33,159 nt of DNA, taken from Chloroflexota bacterium (GTDB lineage Bacteria; Chloroflexota; Limnocylindria; Limnocylindrales; CSP1-4). Below the pieces are notes generated by a model. The model had not been told where the DNA came from. It saw only the letters and a list, made by a program, of their open reading frames with translations, and did no database searches. The stretch spans positions 5,556 to 38,714 of the forward strand of contig PMIE01000115.1 in NCBI GenBank assembly GCA_003156975.1, written 5' to 3'. The translations under genes and the position numbers were made by a program. Numbering within the stretch: position 1 is the first letter of the stretch; each line of letters starts with the position of its first letter. Positions 20,771 through 28,931 of the stretch are shown piece by piece.

Positions 20771-22240
20771 TCAGCCGTCGCCTTCGTCCGCTTCCGCGTC
20801 CTCGTATGCCAGGCGGCCGGCGGCGATCGTCAGCAGCACGCGGCCGGGCAACTCACGGCCGATGAGCGGCGAGTTCTTGCCCTTCGAGAGAAGTGACTCG
20901 GGCGTGACCGTCCAGCGGTCGGACCGATCGAAGACCACCAGGTCGGCCGGGGCTCCCTCGGTCAGGCCGCGGGGCCGGGCGGCGGCCACGACCTCAGCCG
21001 GACCCGTTGTCAGCGCCGCGATCGCGCGAGCGAGCGGCAGCCGGCCCGCATCGACGAGAGACAGCAGCACGCCCAACGCAGTCTCGATGCCGCTGATCCC
21101 GTTCGAGGCTTTGCCGAACTCCACTTCCTTGTCCACGATCGTGTGCGGTGCGTGGTCCGTGGCAACCGCGGAAGCGGTCCCGTCCACAAGCGCCGCAAGA
21201 CACGCGGCCGCATCGGCGGCGGTGGCGAGCGGCGGGTTGACCCGCAGCGACGTGTTGTAGGGACCGTCCGTCAGGGCGCCGTCGATCCACGGATCGCGCG
21301 ACGTGCCGTCCGCGGCGAGGGCTTCCCAGGCCCAGCGCCGCGCACCCGCGATCCACTCGTCCGTGAAGGCGAGGTGATGCGGCGTGACATCGCACGTTAC
21401 CGGAAGTCCGGCGGCACGCGCCCGGCGAACCAGGTCCAGCGCCGGAGCGGTCGAGAGATGAGTCAGGTGGAGGCGCGCGCCTGGCTGATCGCCGAGAGCG
21501 TCCGCGAGAACGGCCAGATCACGCGCCACGGCCGAAACCTCCCCGGCCGTCGGCCAGCCGGCCAAACCCATGACGGAGGCGACGTAGCCTTCGTGGGCCT
21601 CGGAGCCGGCGGTGAGTTCAAGGTCCTCGGCGTGCTCCACGATGGGCAGCCCGAGCATGCCCGCGTACAGCAGCGCGCTGCGCAACAGCTTCGGCGTCTT
21701 GACCGGCGCGCCGTCGTCCGAGTAGCCGATCACACCGGCGTCGGCCAGCTCGCCCATGGCGGACAACTGCTCGCCGCCACGCCCGGCCGAAATGGCACCG
21801 AACGCCAGGACTTCGACCGGCGAACCGCTGGCGGCCGCCGCCGAGCGAACGCGCGCCAGAACGCCCGGGTCGTCGAGCGCCGGCTGGGTGTTCGGCATCA
21901 ATGCAACCGTGGTGAAGCCACCGTGTGCGGCCGCGGCAGAACCGGTGGCCACGGTCTCGGCATCTTCAAAGCCCGGCTCGCGGAAATGGGCGTGGATATC
22001 GAAGAAGCCCGGGGCCACGACGACGCCCTTGTCCGTGACGCCCTCGGCTTCGGCGCCGTCAAGCCAGGTGACGGACTCGAGGATGCCGTCAATGACGACG
22101 ACCTCACCCGGGCCTTCGCGCCCGGAGACCGGGTCGACGAGCCAGGCCTTCTCCAGCTCGAACCGCTCGACCAGCTCCCCAACCTTGGGACCGAGGCCGG
22201 TGGTGCCGCTACCGCCCGAGACGCTCTTGGCCGCGCTCAT
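20771..22240 (-). CDS. pyrC: Dihydroorotase
   Basis: The 489-residue class I amidohydrolase has the metal motif DIHAHFREPG (81-90, His83 and His85), LMPNTQPALDDP, GYSDDGAPV, IVEHAED, LHLTHLST, CDVTPHHL and the catalytic VATDHAPH. It cyclises carbamoyl aspartate to dihydroorotate, the third step of pyrimidine synthesis. The first 28 residues or so precede the normal fold start and are low-complexity. Its ATG overlaps the pyrB stop by four bases (22237-22240), indicating coupled translation. Confidence 0.95.
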   Translation of the reverse strand: MSAAKSVSGGSGTTGLGPKVGELVERFELEKAWLVDPVSGREGPGEVVVIDGILESVTWLDGAEAEGVTDKGVVVAPGFFDIHAHFREPGFEDAETVATGSAAAAHGGFTTVALMPNTQPALDDPGVLARVRSAAAASGSPVEVLAFGAISAGRGGEQLSAMGELADAGVIGYSDDGAPVKTPKLLRSALLYAGMLGLPIVEHAEDLELTAGSEAHEGYVASVMGLAGWPTAGEVSAVARDLAVLADALGDQPGARLHLTHLSTAPALDLVRRARAAGLPVTCDVTPHHLAFTDEWIAGARRWAWEALAADGTSRDPWIDGALTDGPYNTSLRVNPPLATAADAAACLAALVDGTASAVATDHAPHTIVDKEVEFGKASNGISGIETALGVLLSLVDAGRLPLARAIAALTTGPAEVVAAARPRGLTEGAPADLVVFDRSDRWTVTPESLLSKGKNSPLIGRELPGRVLLTIAAGRLAYEDAEADEGDG

Positions 22241-23274
22241 CGACCGGGCTCCGTCGTATGCGCTTCGTCGTGAGAGCCCGCCAGCAAGTACAGCAACGCC
22301 ATCCGGACCGCCACTCCGTTCGAGACCTGATCCAGGATCACCGACCGGCCGCTGGTGGCGATGTCCGGCGCGATCTCCACACCTTCGTTCATCGGTCCGG
22401 GGTGCATGACGATCGCGTCCGGCTTCGCCAGTGAGAGTCGCTCGGCGTTCAGCTGGAAGCGAGCCGCGTATTCTCGCAGCGACGGAAGCAGCCCGCCCTG
22501 CATCCGCTCACGCTGGATGCGCAGACCCATTACGACGTCCGCGTCCTTCAAGGCCGCGCCGATGTCGCTGGTTACGTTGAAGCGGCCGTGACCGGGGACC
22601 TTGCCACTCGACCACTCGGCCGCCCAGCGATCCATCCCCCGCAAGAGAGTGGCCGGGCCACACAGCCAGAGGTCGGCGCCGGCAGCGGTCAGGGACCAGA
22701 TGTTGGAGCGCGCCACTCGGGAGTGGAGGATGTCGCCCACGATCGCGACCTTCTTGCCGCGCAGGTCGCCCCCGGGGACGTTCTCGCGCATCGTGTAGAG
22801 GTCCAGCAGTGCCTGCGTCGGATGGGCGTGCCAGCCGTCCCCACCGTTGAGGACGTGGCCGCTGAAGATTTCGGCCGCCAGATACGGCGCACCGGAAACG
22901 GAGTGGCGCATCACGAGGATCTCGGCGCCGAGCGCCTCGAGTGTCCGGATCGTGTCCACCAGCGACTCGCCCTTGGTCACGGAGGAAGTGGCCGGCGCCA
23001 CCGAGACCACGTCCGCGGAAAGGTTGCGCGCCGCGGACTCAAACGAGACGCGGGTCCGCGTCGAAGCTTCGTAGAAGAGAGTGGTGACGCGACGCCCATT
23101 GAGGGCCGGCACCTTGCGGATCGGGCGGGCGAGGATGCCCTTCATCTGCTCCGTGGTCCGCATGATCAGTTCGATCTCGGGCCACGTCAGGACATCCACG
23201 TCGATGAGGTGGCGGTGATGCCACGCGACGACGTCCGTACCGGCGCTGCTTGCGGCGGGAGCCACGGTTGTCAT
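22237..23274 (-). CDS. pyrB: Aspartate carbamoyltransferase catalytic subunit
   Basis: This 345-residue protein has the carbamoyl-phosphate motif [13 protein letters not shown] (67-79), the [18 protein letters not shown] loop, [12 protein letters not shown] and the aspartate-binding [11 protein letters not shown]. It makes carbamoyl aspartate from carbamoyl phosphate and aspartate, the committed step. About 25 extra residues precede the fold start. No pyrI-type regulatory subunit is present in the window, so control is probably through PyrR. It overlaps pyrR (23271-23274) and pyrC by four bases each. Confidence 0.95.
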   Translation of the reverse strand: MTTVAPAASSAGTDVVAWHHRHLIDVDVLTWPEIELIMRTTEQMKGILARPIRKVPALNGRRVTTLFYEASTRTRVSFESAARNLSADVVSVAPATSSVTKGESLVDTIRTLEALGAEILVMRHSVSGAPYLAAEIFSGHVLNGGDGWHAHPTQALLDLYTMRENVPGGDLRGKKVAIVGDILHSRVARSNIWSLTAAGADLWLCGPATLLRGMDRWAAEWSSGKVPGHGRFNVTSDIGAALKDADVVMGLRIQRERMQGGLLPSLREYAARFQLNAERLSLAKPDAIVMHPGPMNEGVEIAPDIATSGRSVILDQVSNGVAVRMALLYLLAGSHDEAHTTEPGR

Positions 23275-23840
23275 GAGTTGCCCGCCGCGGTCGCGTCGGG
23301 GGCGCGGAGCTCGCGGGCGATGCTGACTTCGTCGGACCCGTCCGTCTCCGCGACGTGGACGTGGACGATCTCTTCGCGTGAAGTAGGCACATTCTTTCCC
23401 ACGTGGTCCGCCCGGATCGGCAGCTCACGGTGGCCGCGATCTATCAGCACCGCCAGCCGAATTGCCCGCGGCCTCCCAAAGTCGATGAGGGCATCCATGG
23501 CGCAGCGGATCGTGCGGCCCGTATACAGCACGTCGTCAACCAGCACGATCGTGGTGCCGTTCAGGTCGAAGGGAAGGTCCGTGCCCTTGACGATGGGCTG
23601 CTGCGCAACGAGCGAGAGGTCGTCGCGGTAGAAGGTGATGTCGAGCGCACCGACCGGGAGCCGCACACCCTCGTGCTCCTCGATCGCGTCGGCTATCCGC
23701 TTGGCGAGGGGGACGCCGCGGCGCTGGATGCCCACGAGGGCAAGCCCCTGCGTGCCGGCCTGCTTCTCGACGATCTCATGGGAGATCCGGACGATCGCCC
23801 GTCTGATCTCCTCGCCCGTCATGATCTGCCGGTCGGTCAT
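23271..23840 (-). CDS. pyrR: PyrR: pyrimidine operon regulator / uracil phosphoribosyltransferase
   Basis: The 189-residue PRTase-fold protein has the PRPP loop [32 protein letters not shown], the [16 protein letters not shown] segment and [28 protein letters not shown], which are diagnostic of PyrR. It binds a specific mRNA hairpin when UMP/UTP is high and also has weak UPRTase activity. It is the first gene of the operon, and a matching hairpin lies 31 nt upstream of its start. The ATG at 23840 has no ribosome site of its own at normal distance; the nearest AAGGAGG is 28 nt away and serves a short upstream frame that overlaps this start. Confidence 0.95.
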   Translation of the reverse strand: MTDRQIMTGEEIRRAIVRISHEIVEKQAGTQGLALVGIQRRGVPLAKRIADAIEEHEGVRLPVGALDITFYRDDLSLVAQQPIVKGTDLPFDLNGTTIVLVDDVLYTGRTIRCAMDALIDFGRPRAIRLAVLIDRGHRELPIRADHVGKNVPTSREEIVHVHVAETDGSDEVSIARELRAPDATAAGNS

Positions 23841-23860
23841 CGATTCTTGCTGCCCTGCAC
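23837..23860 (-). CDS. Seven-codon upstream reading frame (leader peptide) overlapping the pyrR start
   Basis: GTG at 23860 opens a frame encoding MQGSKNR and stopping at a TGA (23839-23837) that overlaps the pyrR ATG as ATGA. An ideal ribosome site, AAGGAGG (23875-23869), lies 8 nt before this GTG. That site overlaps the 3' end of the PyrR-binding hairpin. The reading is that ribosomes load here and reinitiate on pyrR, so hairpin occupancy controls both. It is inferred from sequence alone; so short a frame could be fortuitous. Confidence 0.55.
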   Translation of the reverse strand: MQGSKNR

Positions 23861-23871
23861 GGCGCAGTCCT

Positions 23872-23904
23872 CCTTCCCGGCCTCACGGAGCCGGTCGTTA
23901 AAGG
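23872..23904 (-). promoter_or_regulatory. PyrR-binding RNA hairpin in the pyr leader
   Basis: Read on the minus strand, the element starts CCTTTAACGACCGGC, has the loop core TCCGTGAG and ends GCCGGGAAGG. CCTT pairs with AAGG, and CCGGC pairs with GCCGG across an asymmetric internal bulge. This matches the PyrR recognition element known from Bacillus and actinobacteria (UUUAA bulge and a CCGUGAG-type loop). No terminator/antiterminator pair follows, and its 3' arm abuts AAGGAGG, so it probably acts on translation rather than by attenuation. A TATCCT at 23918-23913 could be the -10, placing the mRNA start just before the hairpin. Confidence 0.85.
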
Positions 23905-24000
23905 TCGAGGGAAGGATACAGCGCCCAGGCCGCGAGCGCCGGTAGGCAGTTGCATCGGCCGGCCGACGGCGAGCGCCTGGTTCCCGGGCGTGGCCGTGAA

Positions 24001-25995
24001 CTACGGCGCCGGTGACTCCGACGCGGAACCGCCGGACGGCAACTCGCCGACGACCGTGGGATTGGGTGTCGGGACCGGCGTCGATGGCACAGCGGGGATG
24101 GTCCGAATGTACGTCTTGCCGTCCACGGCCGAGGTGTAGATGAGGTGGCCGTGGTCGAACGCAATGGAGTCGAGAACATCGCCGACGGCCAGGATGGGCT
24201 CGTTGGGGTTCACCAGTCCGGTTGTTCGATCGACAGAGAAGACACTCACGCGACCGCTCCGCGAGCTGCCCCGATCGGCCACCCAGATCGCCAGATGACC
24301 CGACTCGTCCCACCGGACTATCCAGCTGTGAACCTGATTTGGCCCGGCCGCAACCGGCAGAACCTGTGGAAGCAGGGACTGGCCCGGATCCTGCGTCCTC
24401 GGAGCATCGGTCGCCACGGCGGATGTTGCGTCCGGCCCCGCTGCTGGCGCGTCTGACGACGTCGCTTCAGGCATCTCGCTCGGCAGAGGCGACGCCGTAA
24501 CCACAGCGTCCGGCGTCGCGGCGATCGTCGGGCTCGGGGACTCGGTCGGCAGCGCGACCGGCCCAAGCGACACCGGTGTCAACGTGAGGTCGGACCATTT
24601 GTCGAAGTAGAGATCCCCGGTGCCCGGCTGCCACAGCCCCGACTCCGGATCGAATTCAACCGTGCCCGACCAGTAGACGAGGAACCGGCCCGCCGGGTCC
24701 AGGGCCGGCAGCAGCATCGGCACATCTATCTGGCGGGCGGTCCCAGTGCCCGGGTCCAGGACACATGAGGTTGAGCCGTCGGATGCCGACCCGCTCGGGA
24801 CGCCAGCGGCAGAGATCTCGCTAACGAGGATCTGCCGGCCGTTCCACCCGGCGAGCAAGTCCGCATGGCGGAAAGTGACCGGTTCGGCGCGCTGCTGACC
24901 GATGCGCCAGACGAACACGTCTGGGCCGGTGCTGCGGTCTGCCGGTCTGGCCGCGAAGGCCAGCATGGTGCCGTCGGCCGAGAACTCGGGGTCGCGACCG
25001 ACGATCTCGTATCCGGACAGAATCGCGATCGGTCCATTCTCGGCGGAGACGGAGGGCACAGGCGACGGCGTCGACCTTGGCGAGGGCGAGGCCTCCGGGG
25101 TGCCGGCCGGTGAGGCGGTCGGCACTTCCGTGGCCGGCGCCGTCGGTGAGGTCGGCGGAGTGGTCGGTGAGGTCGGCGTGGCCGAAATCGTCGGCGCGGT
25201 CGTCGCAACCGGCCCTGAGGGCCGTGGCGTCAGCTCGTCCAGCAAGACCGTCTTGGGCGTGGCGGAGAGCGGGACGACGGCGATCTTGTCCGCGGTCCAG
25301 ACCGCGGCTCTCTTCGCGTCCGGGGCAATTGCGGCCGAAACCGTCGAGCCGCTCGCGATCGAACCGAGAGTCTGGCCGTTGGCCGCGCTGCAGCTGCCGT
25401 TCGTGGCGGGACATCCGCTGGAACTGCTCTTGATCTCATAGACGCCCGCGTTGGAAGCGATCCAGTATCTTGTGCCGCCGACGACGGCCAGCGGCCCCGC
25501 AGGAGCGGCGGACGCGCGGTCCGACGCCACGGAGGTCCCGATCGCGACGAGGGAGCTGGGCGTGGGGATCGACCCGATCGTCCCGACGGGGCTCTTCTGC
25601 ATGATTGCGGTCGCCGTCACGACAACGATGACCCCCACGGCGACGGCCGTGAAGAGAAGTGGTCTGTTCCCTGAGCGAGTGGCCTTGCTCAAGCCGGGCA
25701 TTCTCCTCGCGCCGGCCGAATCGACCGCGTCGAGAGCCGCCGACGTCCTTGCCCAGAGATCGCGCGGCGGCTCGGGCATGACCAGGCCACGCAGCTCCCC
25801 GCGGATGGAGCGGTGTTCCCGAGCCGCGGCAGCGCAGTCGGGGCATGAGGCGAGATGGCCCGCCAGCCAGGCCGCGTCGGTGGGCTGGAGCGGCGCATCG
25901 ATCGACTCGGCCGCCAGCAGGCAGGCTCTCTCGTGGGCCCCTTCCGCCGTCCTGTCCGGGCGCTTGGTCTCCGAGCGCTTCATGTCGGGGCTCAT
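24001..25995 (-). CDS. Transmembrane zinc-finger anti-sigma factor with large extracytoplasmic region
   Basis: The 664-residue protein begins with a zinc-binding anti-sigma domain (H47, C51, C54 in GHLASCPDC), has one membrane helix at about 111-132, and continues outside with about 530 residues. That part contains WD40/PD40-like strands (RDPEFSADGTMLAFAAR, VFVWRIG, AGRFLVYWSG, HLAIWVADRG, LIYTSAVDG), interrupted by Pro/Thr/Ser/Ala-rich linkers at about 265-320 and 490-545. The inner domain should bind the sigma factor encoded just upstream; the outer propeller-like part would sense an envelope signal. Its ATG overlaps the sigma stop by four bases (25992-25995), and an alternative start lies at Met5. 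Confidence 0.88.
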   Translation of the reverse strand: MSPDMKRSETKRPDRTAEGAHERACLLAAESIDAPLQPTDAAWLAGHLASCPDCAAAAREHRSIRGELRGLVMPEPPRDLWARTSAALDAVDSAGARRMPGLSKATRSGNRPLLFTAVAVGVIVVVTATAIMQKSPVGTIGSIPTPSSLVAIGTSVASDRASAAPAGPLAVVGGTRYWIASNAGVYEIKSSSSGCPATNGSCSAANGQTLGSIASGSTVSAAIAPDAKRAAVWTADKIAVVPLSATPKTVLLDELTPRPSGPVATTAPTISATPTSPTTPPTSPTAPATEVPTASPAGTPEASPSPRSTPSPVPSVSAENGPIAILSGYEIVGRDPEFSADGTMLAFAARPADRSTGPDVFVWRIGQQRAEPVTFRHADLLAGWNGRQILVSEISAAGVPSGSASDGSTSCVLDPGTGTARQIDVPMLLPALDPAGRFLVYWSGTVEFDPESGLWQPGTGDLYFDKWSDLTLTPVSLGPVALPTESPSPTIAATPDAVVTASPLPSEMPEATSSDAPAAGPDATSAVATDAPRTQDPGQSLLPQVLPVAAGPNQVHSWIVRWDESGHLAIWVADRGSSRSGRVSVFSVDRTTGLVNPNEPILAVGDVLDSIAFDHGHLIYTSAVDGKTYIRTIPAVPSTPVPTPNPTVVGELPSGGSASESPAP

Positions 25996-26615
25996 CGTCG
26001 CGCTCCGGTGGTGTCGTCCTTGCCACGACTCGAGTCACCGCCGCGCGCGCGATCGGCGTAGGTAGCATCGAGCGCGGCTTCCCGTTCCTTCTCCAGGCGC
26101 TTCTCGTCGGCGAGTGCCTGGCGCAGGCTTTCCCTCGCCCGGGTCAGGAGAGCTCGAGCTGCAACGTGGCTGACGCCGAGGGTTTCGGCCAATTCCATGC
26201 CCGTCAGGTCGTTCACTTCGGCGAGCAGCAACGCTGCCTTCTGCCGCTCGGGAATACGTTCCAGGGCGCGGGCAAGTGGGCCCGAGAGCCGCATCTCCAT
26301 GGCCAGGTGCTCGGCAGATGGGGCGGCGCCGTTACTCTCGCCCGTCCACGGCATGAAGCGAACGATGCGCCGGCGGCGCATCTCATCGAGGACCACCCGA
26401 TGGGCGATCTGATAGAGCCACGCGCGGGCCTTGGCCCTGTCCTCGAGGGAGTCCTGTGCCTTGTAGGCTTTGATGAATGCATCCTGGGTGAAGTCGGCGG
26501 CCACATCGGCGTCGCGGACCATCCGGAACACGTAGGCGTAGATCTCGCCGTGGTGGAGGGCGAAGAGTTCCTCGATGAAGGCCCGATCGCGGGCGCCTTC
26601 AGACGCGGCAGTCAC
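25992..26615 (-). CDS. ECF-type RNA polymerase sigma factor
   Basis: The 207-residue protein has sigma region 2 at about 9-80 (FIEELFALHHGEIYAYVFRMVRDADVAADFTQDAFIKAYKA) and region 4 at about 115-170 (LERIPERQKAALLLAEVNDLTGMELAETLGVSHVAARALLTRARESLRQ). It directs RNA polymerase to a stress or envelope regulon while the adjacent anti-sigma factor holds it inactive. I place the start at the GTG at 26615 because GGAG lies 6-7 nt upstream. The frame is open to a TTG at 26711, which would add 32 residues outside the fold. The C-terminus ends in a charged low-complexity tail. Confidence 0.9.
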   Translation of the reverse strand: MTAASEGARDRAFIEELFALHHGEIYAYVFRMVRDADVAADFTQDAFIKAYKAQDSLEDRAKARAWLYQIAHRVVLDEMRRRRIVRFMPWTGESNGAAPSAEHLAMEMRLSGPLARALERIPERQKAALLLAEVNDLTGMELAETLGVSHVAARALLTRARESLRQALADEKRLEKEREAALDATYADRARGGDSSRGKDDTTGARR

Positions 26616-26769
26616 GCCGCTCTCCAATCGCCAGCTGGTTGCGCTGATGGACACTCTCTCGCCGCCGTTACGTGCCGCGTCAACAGACAGTAGGGCGTCC
26701 CCGCGCGCCAACTATCAGAGACGGGGCCATACCCGCCCCTGTGACGCCGCAACACCATGTCCCCTCTTG

Positions 26770-27762
26770 TCATGATCGACCCGCAGCTCCCCCATTCGGC
26801 CCGAAGCGCATCAACTCTTCCACGGCCTCCTCGGGCGAGACCGGATTGACTGGAAGACCAGTGCCGAGTTCCAGCCCGGCGATCTCGCGCAGTCTCGGGT
26901 GGACTTCCCAGTGCCAATGGTACGTCGCGTCGACACGCTCACGGAGCGGGGCTGCGTGAAGCACGAGATTATGCGGAGGACCGTCCAAGCAGGCCAGGCG
27001 CCCCAGAACCTGCCGCAGGGCCTCCGCCGTCGAGGCGAGGCCGGCATCGGAGGTGGTCGCGAAGTCGGCGGCGTGGCGGCGCGGCACTACCCACACTTCG
27101 AACGGCGATCGCGAAGCGAACGGGGCGAACGCGACGCTGGCCTCGTCCTCCCAGATCATCCGCGTTCCCAGCCGAGGCTCTTCCCGGACGAGGCGGCAAT
27201 ATGGGCACTCACCCTCGCGGATCAAATAGCGGGCTGCGCCGCCGATTTCCTCCGCCACTCGGTGTGGAATCTGGGGGAGGTCGTAGAGGTCGAGGCAGAG
27301 ATGGTTGGTTCGAGCGCCGGCCTGGGCGCCCCAGTTCTGGACAACCTGCAGATACTCCGTCTGACCGAGCCGCTGGGCGTCGACGAACGCCTTTCGAACG
27401 GCGGTCAGCATGGTCACGAGCATTTCACTGCCGACGGCCTGAAGGGGACGATGCTCACCCGGCGGCGCAACGATCGTCCGCCAGCTTCCCGAGGCGCGGG
27501 CTTGAGCCATTGCAACCTGGGCCAGGTTCCTGTCCATTTCCCGAGCTTCGCCCTGGGCTCCAACGACGTTGAAGGCATAGTCCTTGAGAGTCCTGACCCG
27601 AACGCCCTCGCCCGACGGCTGGGTGCAGTTCTGGCAGGGGCCGTCGTCCACGGCCGCCGCCGCGAGCGCGAAACGGCCGCGATGGAAACGGCGGTCGACG
27701 ACCGTCGCCACCCACCAGCCGGTGATGTCGTCGCGGCGCAGTTCGAAGAGGCCGGCGCCCAT
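26770..27762 (-). CDS. Galactose-1-phosphate uridylyltransferase-like (HIT-superfamily) protein
   Basis: The 330-residue protein has a zinc-type CQNC motif at 43-46, a second CPYC in GECPYCRLV and the HIT-like active site DATYHWHWEVHPRL followed by ELGTGLPVNPVSPEEAVEELM. This C-terminal block is typical of GalT relatives including ADP-glucose phosphorylase, which form a uridylyl- or adenylyl-histidine intermediate. The true substrate cannot be told from this. The start at 27762 has GGGAGG 8 nt upstream and overlaps the lipB stop by one base (TGATG). A much longer open frame reaching 28242 is only the antisense of other coding sequence. Confidence 0.85.
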   Translation of the reverse strand: MGAGLFELRRDDITGWWVATVVDRRFHRGRFALAAAAVDDGPCQNCTQPSGEGVRVRTLKDYAFNVVGAQGEAREMDRNLAQVAMAQARASGSWRTIVAPPGEHRPLQAVGSEMLVTMLTAVRKAFVDAQRLGQTEYLQVVQNWGAQAGARTNHLCLDLYDLPQIPHRVAEEIGGAARYLIREGECPYCRLVREEPRLGTRMIWEDEASVAFAPFASRSPFEVWVVPRRHAADFATTSDAGLASTAEALRQVLGRLACLDGPPHNLVLHAAPLRERVDATYHWHWEVHPRLREIAGLELGTGLPVNPVSPEEAVEELMRFGPNGGAAGRS

Positions 27763-28637
27763 CAGTAAGCCCTCCCGGCGCCCGGCTCGATCGCAGACGC
27801 GATGGCAGGCTCGATCGCAGGCCCGGCTGCAGGCGCCTCTTCGGGGGCGGCTGAGGGCGTGAGTCCGGCCAGCAACGCTTCCAGCTCGGTCCTTACCGCG
27901 CCAGGTTCGGCGAGGGGCGGGATCGCTCCGAGAAGCGGCGCACCCAGGGCGCCGGCCAGGGCAACCGCGAACGCGGCAGCCGCTCGTCCGACAGACTCGG
28001 TCGAAGGTGCCGACGCGAGCCCGAGTTCGCGGTCGATCGAGGTCGACTCGACGTCGGGCATGCCGCAGGCGTCGATCAACTCGAAATCGGCGAGTCTGGC
28101 AGTCACGTTGAGGGCAACGCCGTGGTAGCTCACGCCGCGCTCGATGCGCACCCCCACGGCGCCGATTTTGCGACTCCCGTCGCCGCACCAGCAACCCGGA
28201 TAGTCCTGCTTCGGCCCTGCCGCGACCCCAAAGGACGCGCAAGTATCCGCGAGCGCCGACTCGAGGGCACGAACCAGCGGTCGGACGAGGAGGCCGCGGT
28301 CCACCAGCTTCACGATCACATAGCCGGTCAGCTGGCCCGGGCCGTGGTACGTGACCTCGCCTCCGCGTTCGGTCTGGATCAGTTCGATGCCGCGGGCCGA
28401 CAGCTCGCCGGGCGTGGCCACGACGTGAGACGGGTCACTGTGCCGGCCGAGAGTGAGGACTGGCTCGTGCTCCAGGAGCAGCAACTGGTCGCCGACCAGG
28501 CCGGCCACCCGCGCCGCAACCACCCGGTGCTGCAAGTCCCAGGCGTCTCGATAAGCCGTCCGACCCAGCCACCAGACGCCGAGCGGAGACGTCGGCGTGT
28601 TGCGTTGACGTTGCGAGTCTTGTTCGGGGCGATCCAT
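27762..28637 (-). CDS. lipB: Octanoyltransferase (lipoate-protein ligase B)
   Basis: The 291-residue protein contains [17 protein letters not shown], the signature [19 protein letters not shown] (91-109), the catalytic lysine in [12 protein letters not shown] (Lys157), YHGVALNV and the catalytic cysteine in [17 protein letters not shown] (Cys191). It transfers octanoyl from acyl carrier protein to lipoyl domains of 2-oxoacid dehydrogenases and the glycine cleavage system. No lipA follows in the window. The C-terminal 40 residues or so are an Ala/Pro/Ile-rich extension made from short repeats. I use the ATG at 28637; the frame stays open far upstream but that part is antisense to the phosphofructokinase gene. 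Confidence 0.93.
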   Translation of the reverse strand: MDRPEQDSQRQRNTPTSPLGVWWLGRTAYRDAWDLQHRVVAARVAGLVGDQLLLLEHEPVLTLGRHSDPSHVVATPGELSARGIELIQTERGGEVTYHGPGQLTGYVIVKLVDRGLLVRPLVRALESALADTCASFGVAAGPKQDYPGCWCGDGSRKIGAVGVRIERGVSYHGVALNVTARLADFELIDACGMPDVESTSIDRELGLASAPSTESVGRAAAAFAVALAGALGAPLLGAIPPLAEPGAVRTELEALLAGLTPSAAPEEAPAAGPAIEPAIASAIEPGAGRAY

Positions 28638-28931
28638 CGCCGCCACGATAGCAAACGCGGATGGCACGGCCCTGCAGCTGGCCGCCGGCGTCCCGTCGCC
28701 GATCGGCGCCTCGCTCGTGGCCGAACCCAGGAGATCTGTTGCTGCGCCGTCAACCGGCCCGATGGCGCCTCGCAACCGAAAACTCCAGCGCAAACCGCGA
28801 GCCGGAGCCTCTCGTTCAAGAATGGCCATCGCCCAAACGGTCAAGCCGACGTATTCTCGTTCCCGGAAGCGGGCCGGCGTACACCGCCAAATGGCTCGGC
28901 GTACGGCAAGAAGACGCAATGGAGCGCAAAC
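28638..28931. other. Divergent intergenic region, lipB to phosphofructokinase
   Basis: I find no gene in these 294 bases. The direct repeat CGGCGTAC occurs at 28875-28882 and 28897-28904, 22 bp apart start to start, just upstream of the phosphofructokinase. It could be a regulator site. Promoters for both genes should lie here but I cannot place them. Confidence 0.4.

Noticed and set aside
21143-22273. Plus-strand open frame opposite pyrC
   Set aside because: It is antisense to a dihydroorotase with all catalytic motifs; Arg/Gly-rich composition is typical of a shadow frame.
25080-25230. Tandem-like repeats in the anti-sigma gene
   Set aside because: They encode the Pro/Thr-rich linker of the outer region and need no separate mobile or regulatory explanation.
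27763-28242. Upstream extension of the GalT-like gene to 490 residues
   Set aside because: This part overlaps lipB in another frame, is Arg-rich and lacks domain features; the internal ATG has a good ribosome site.
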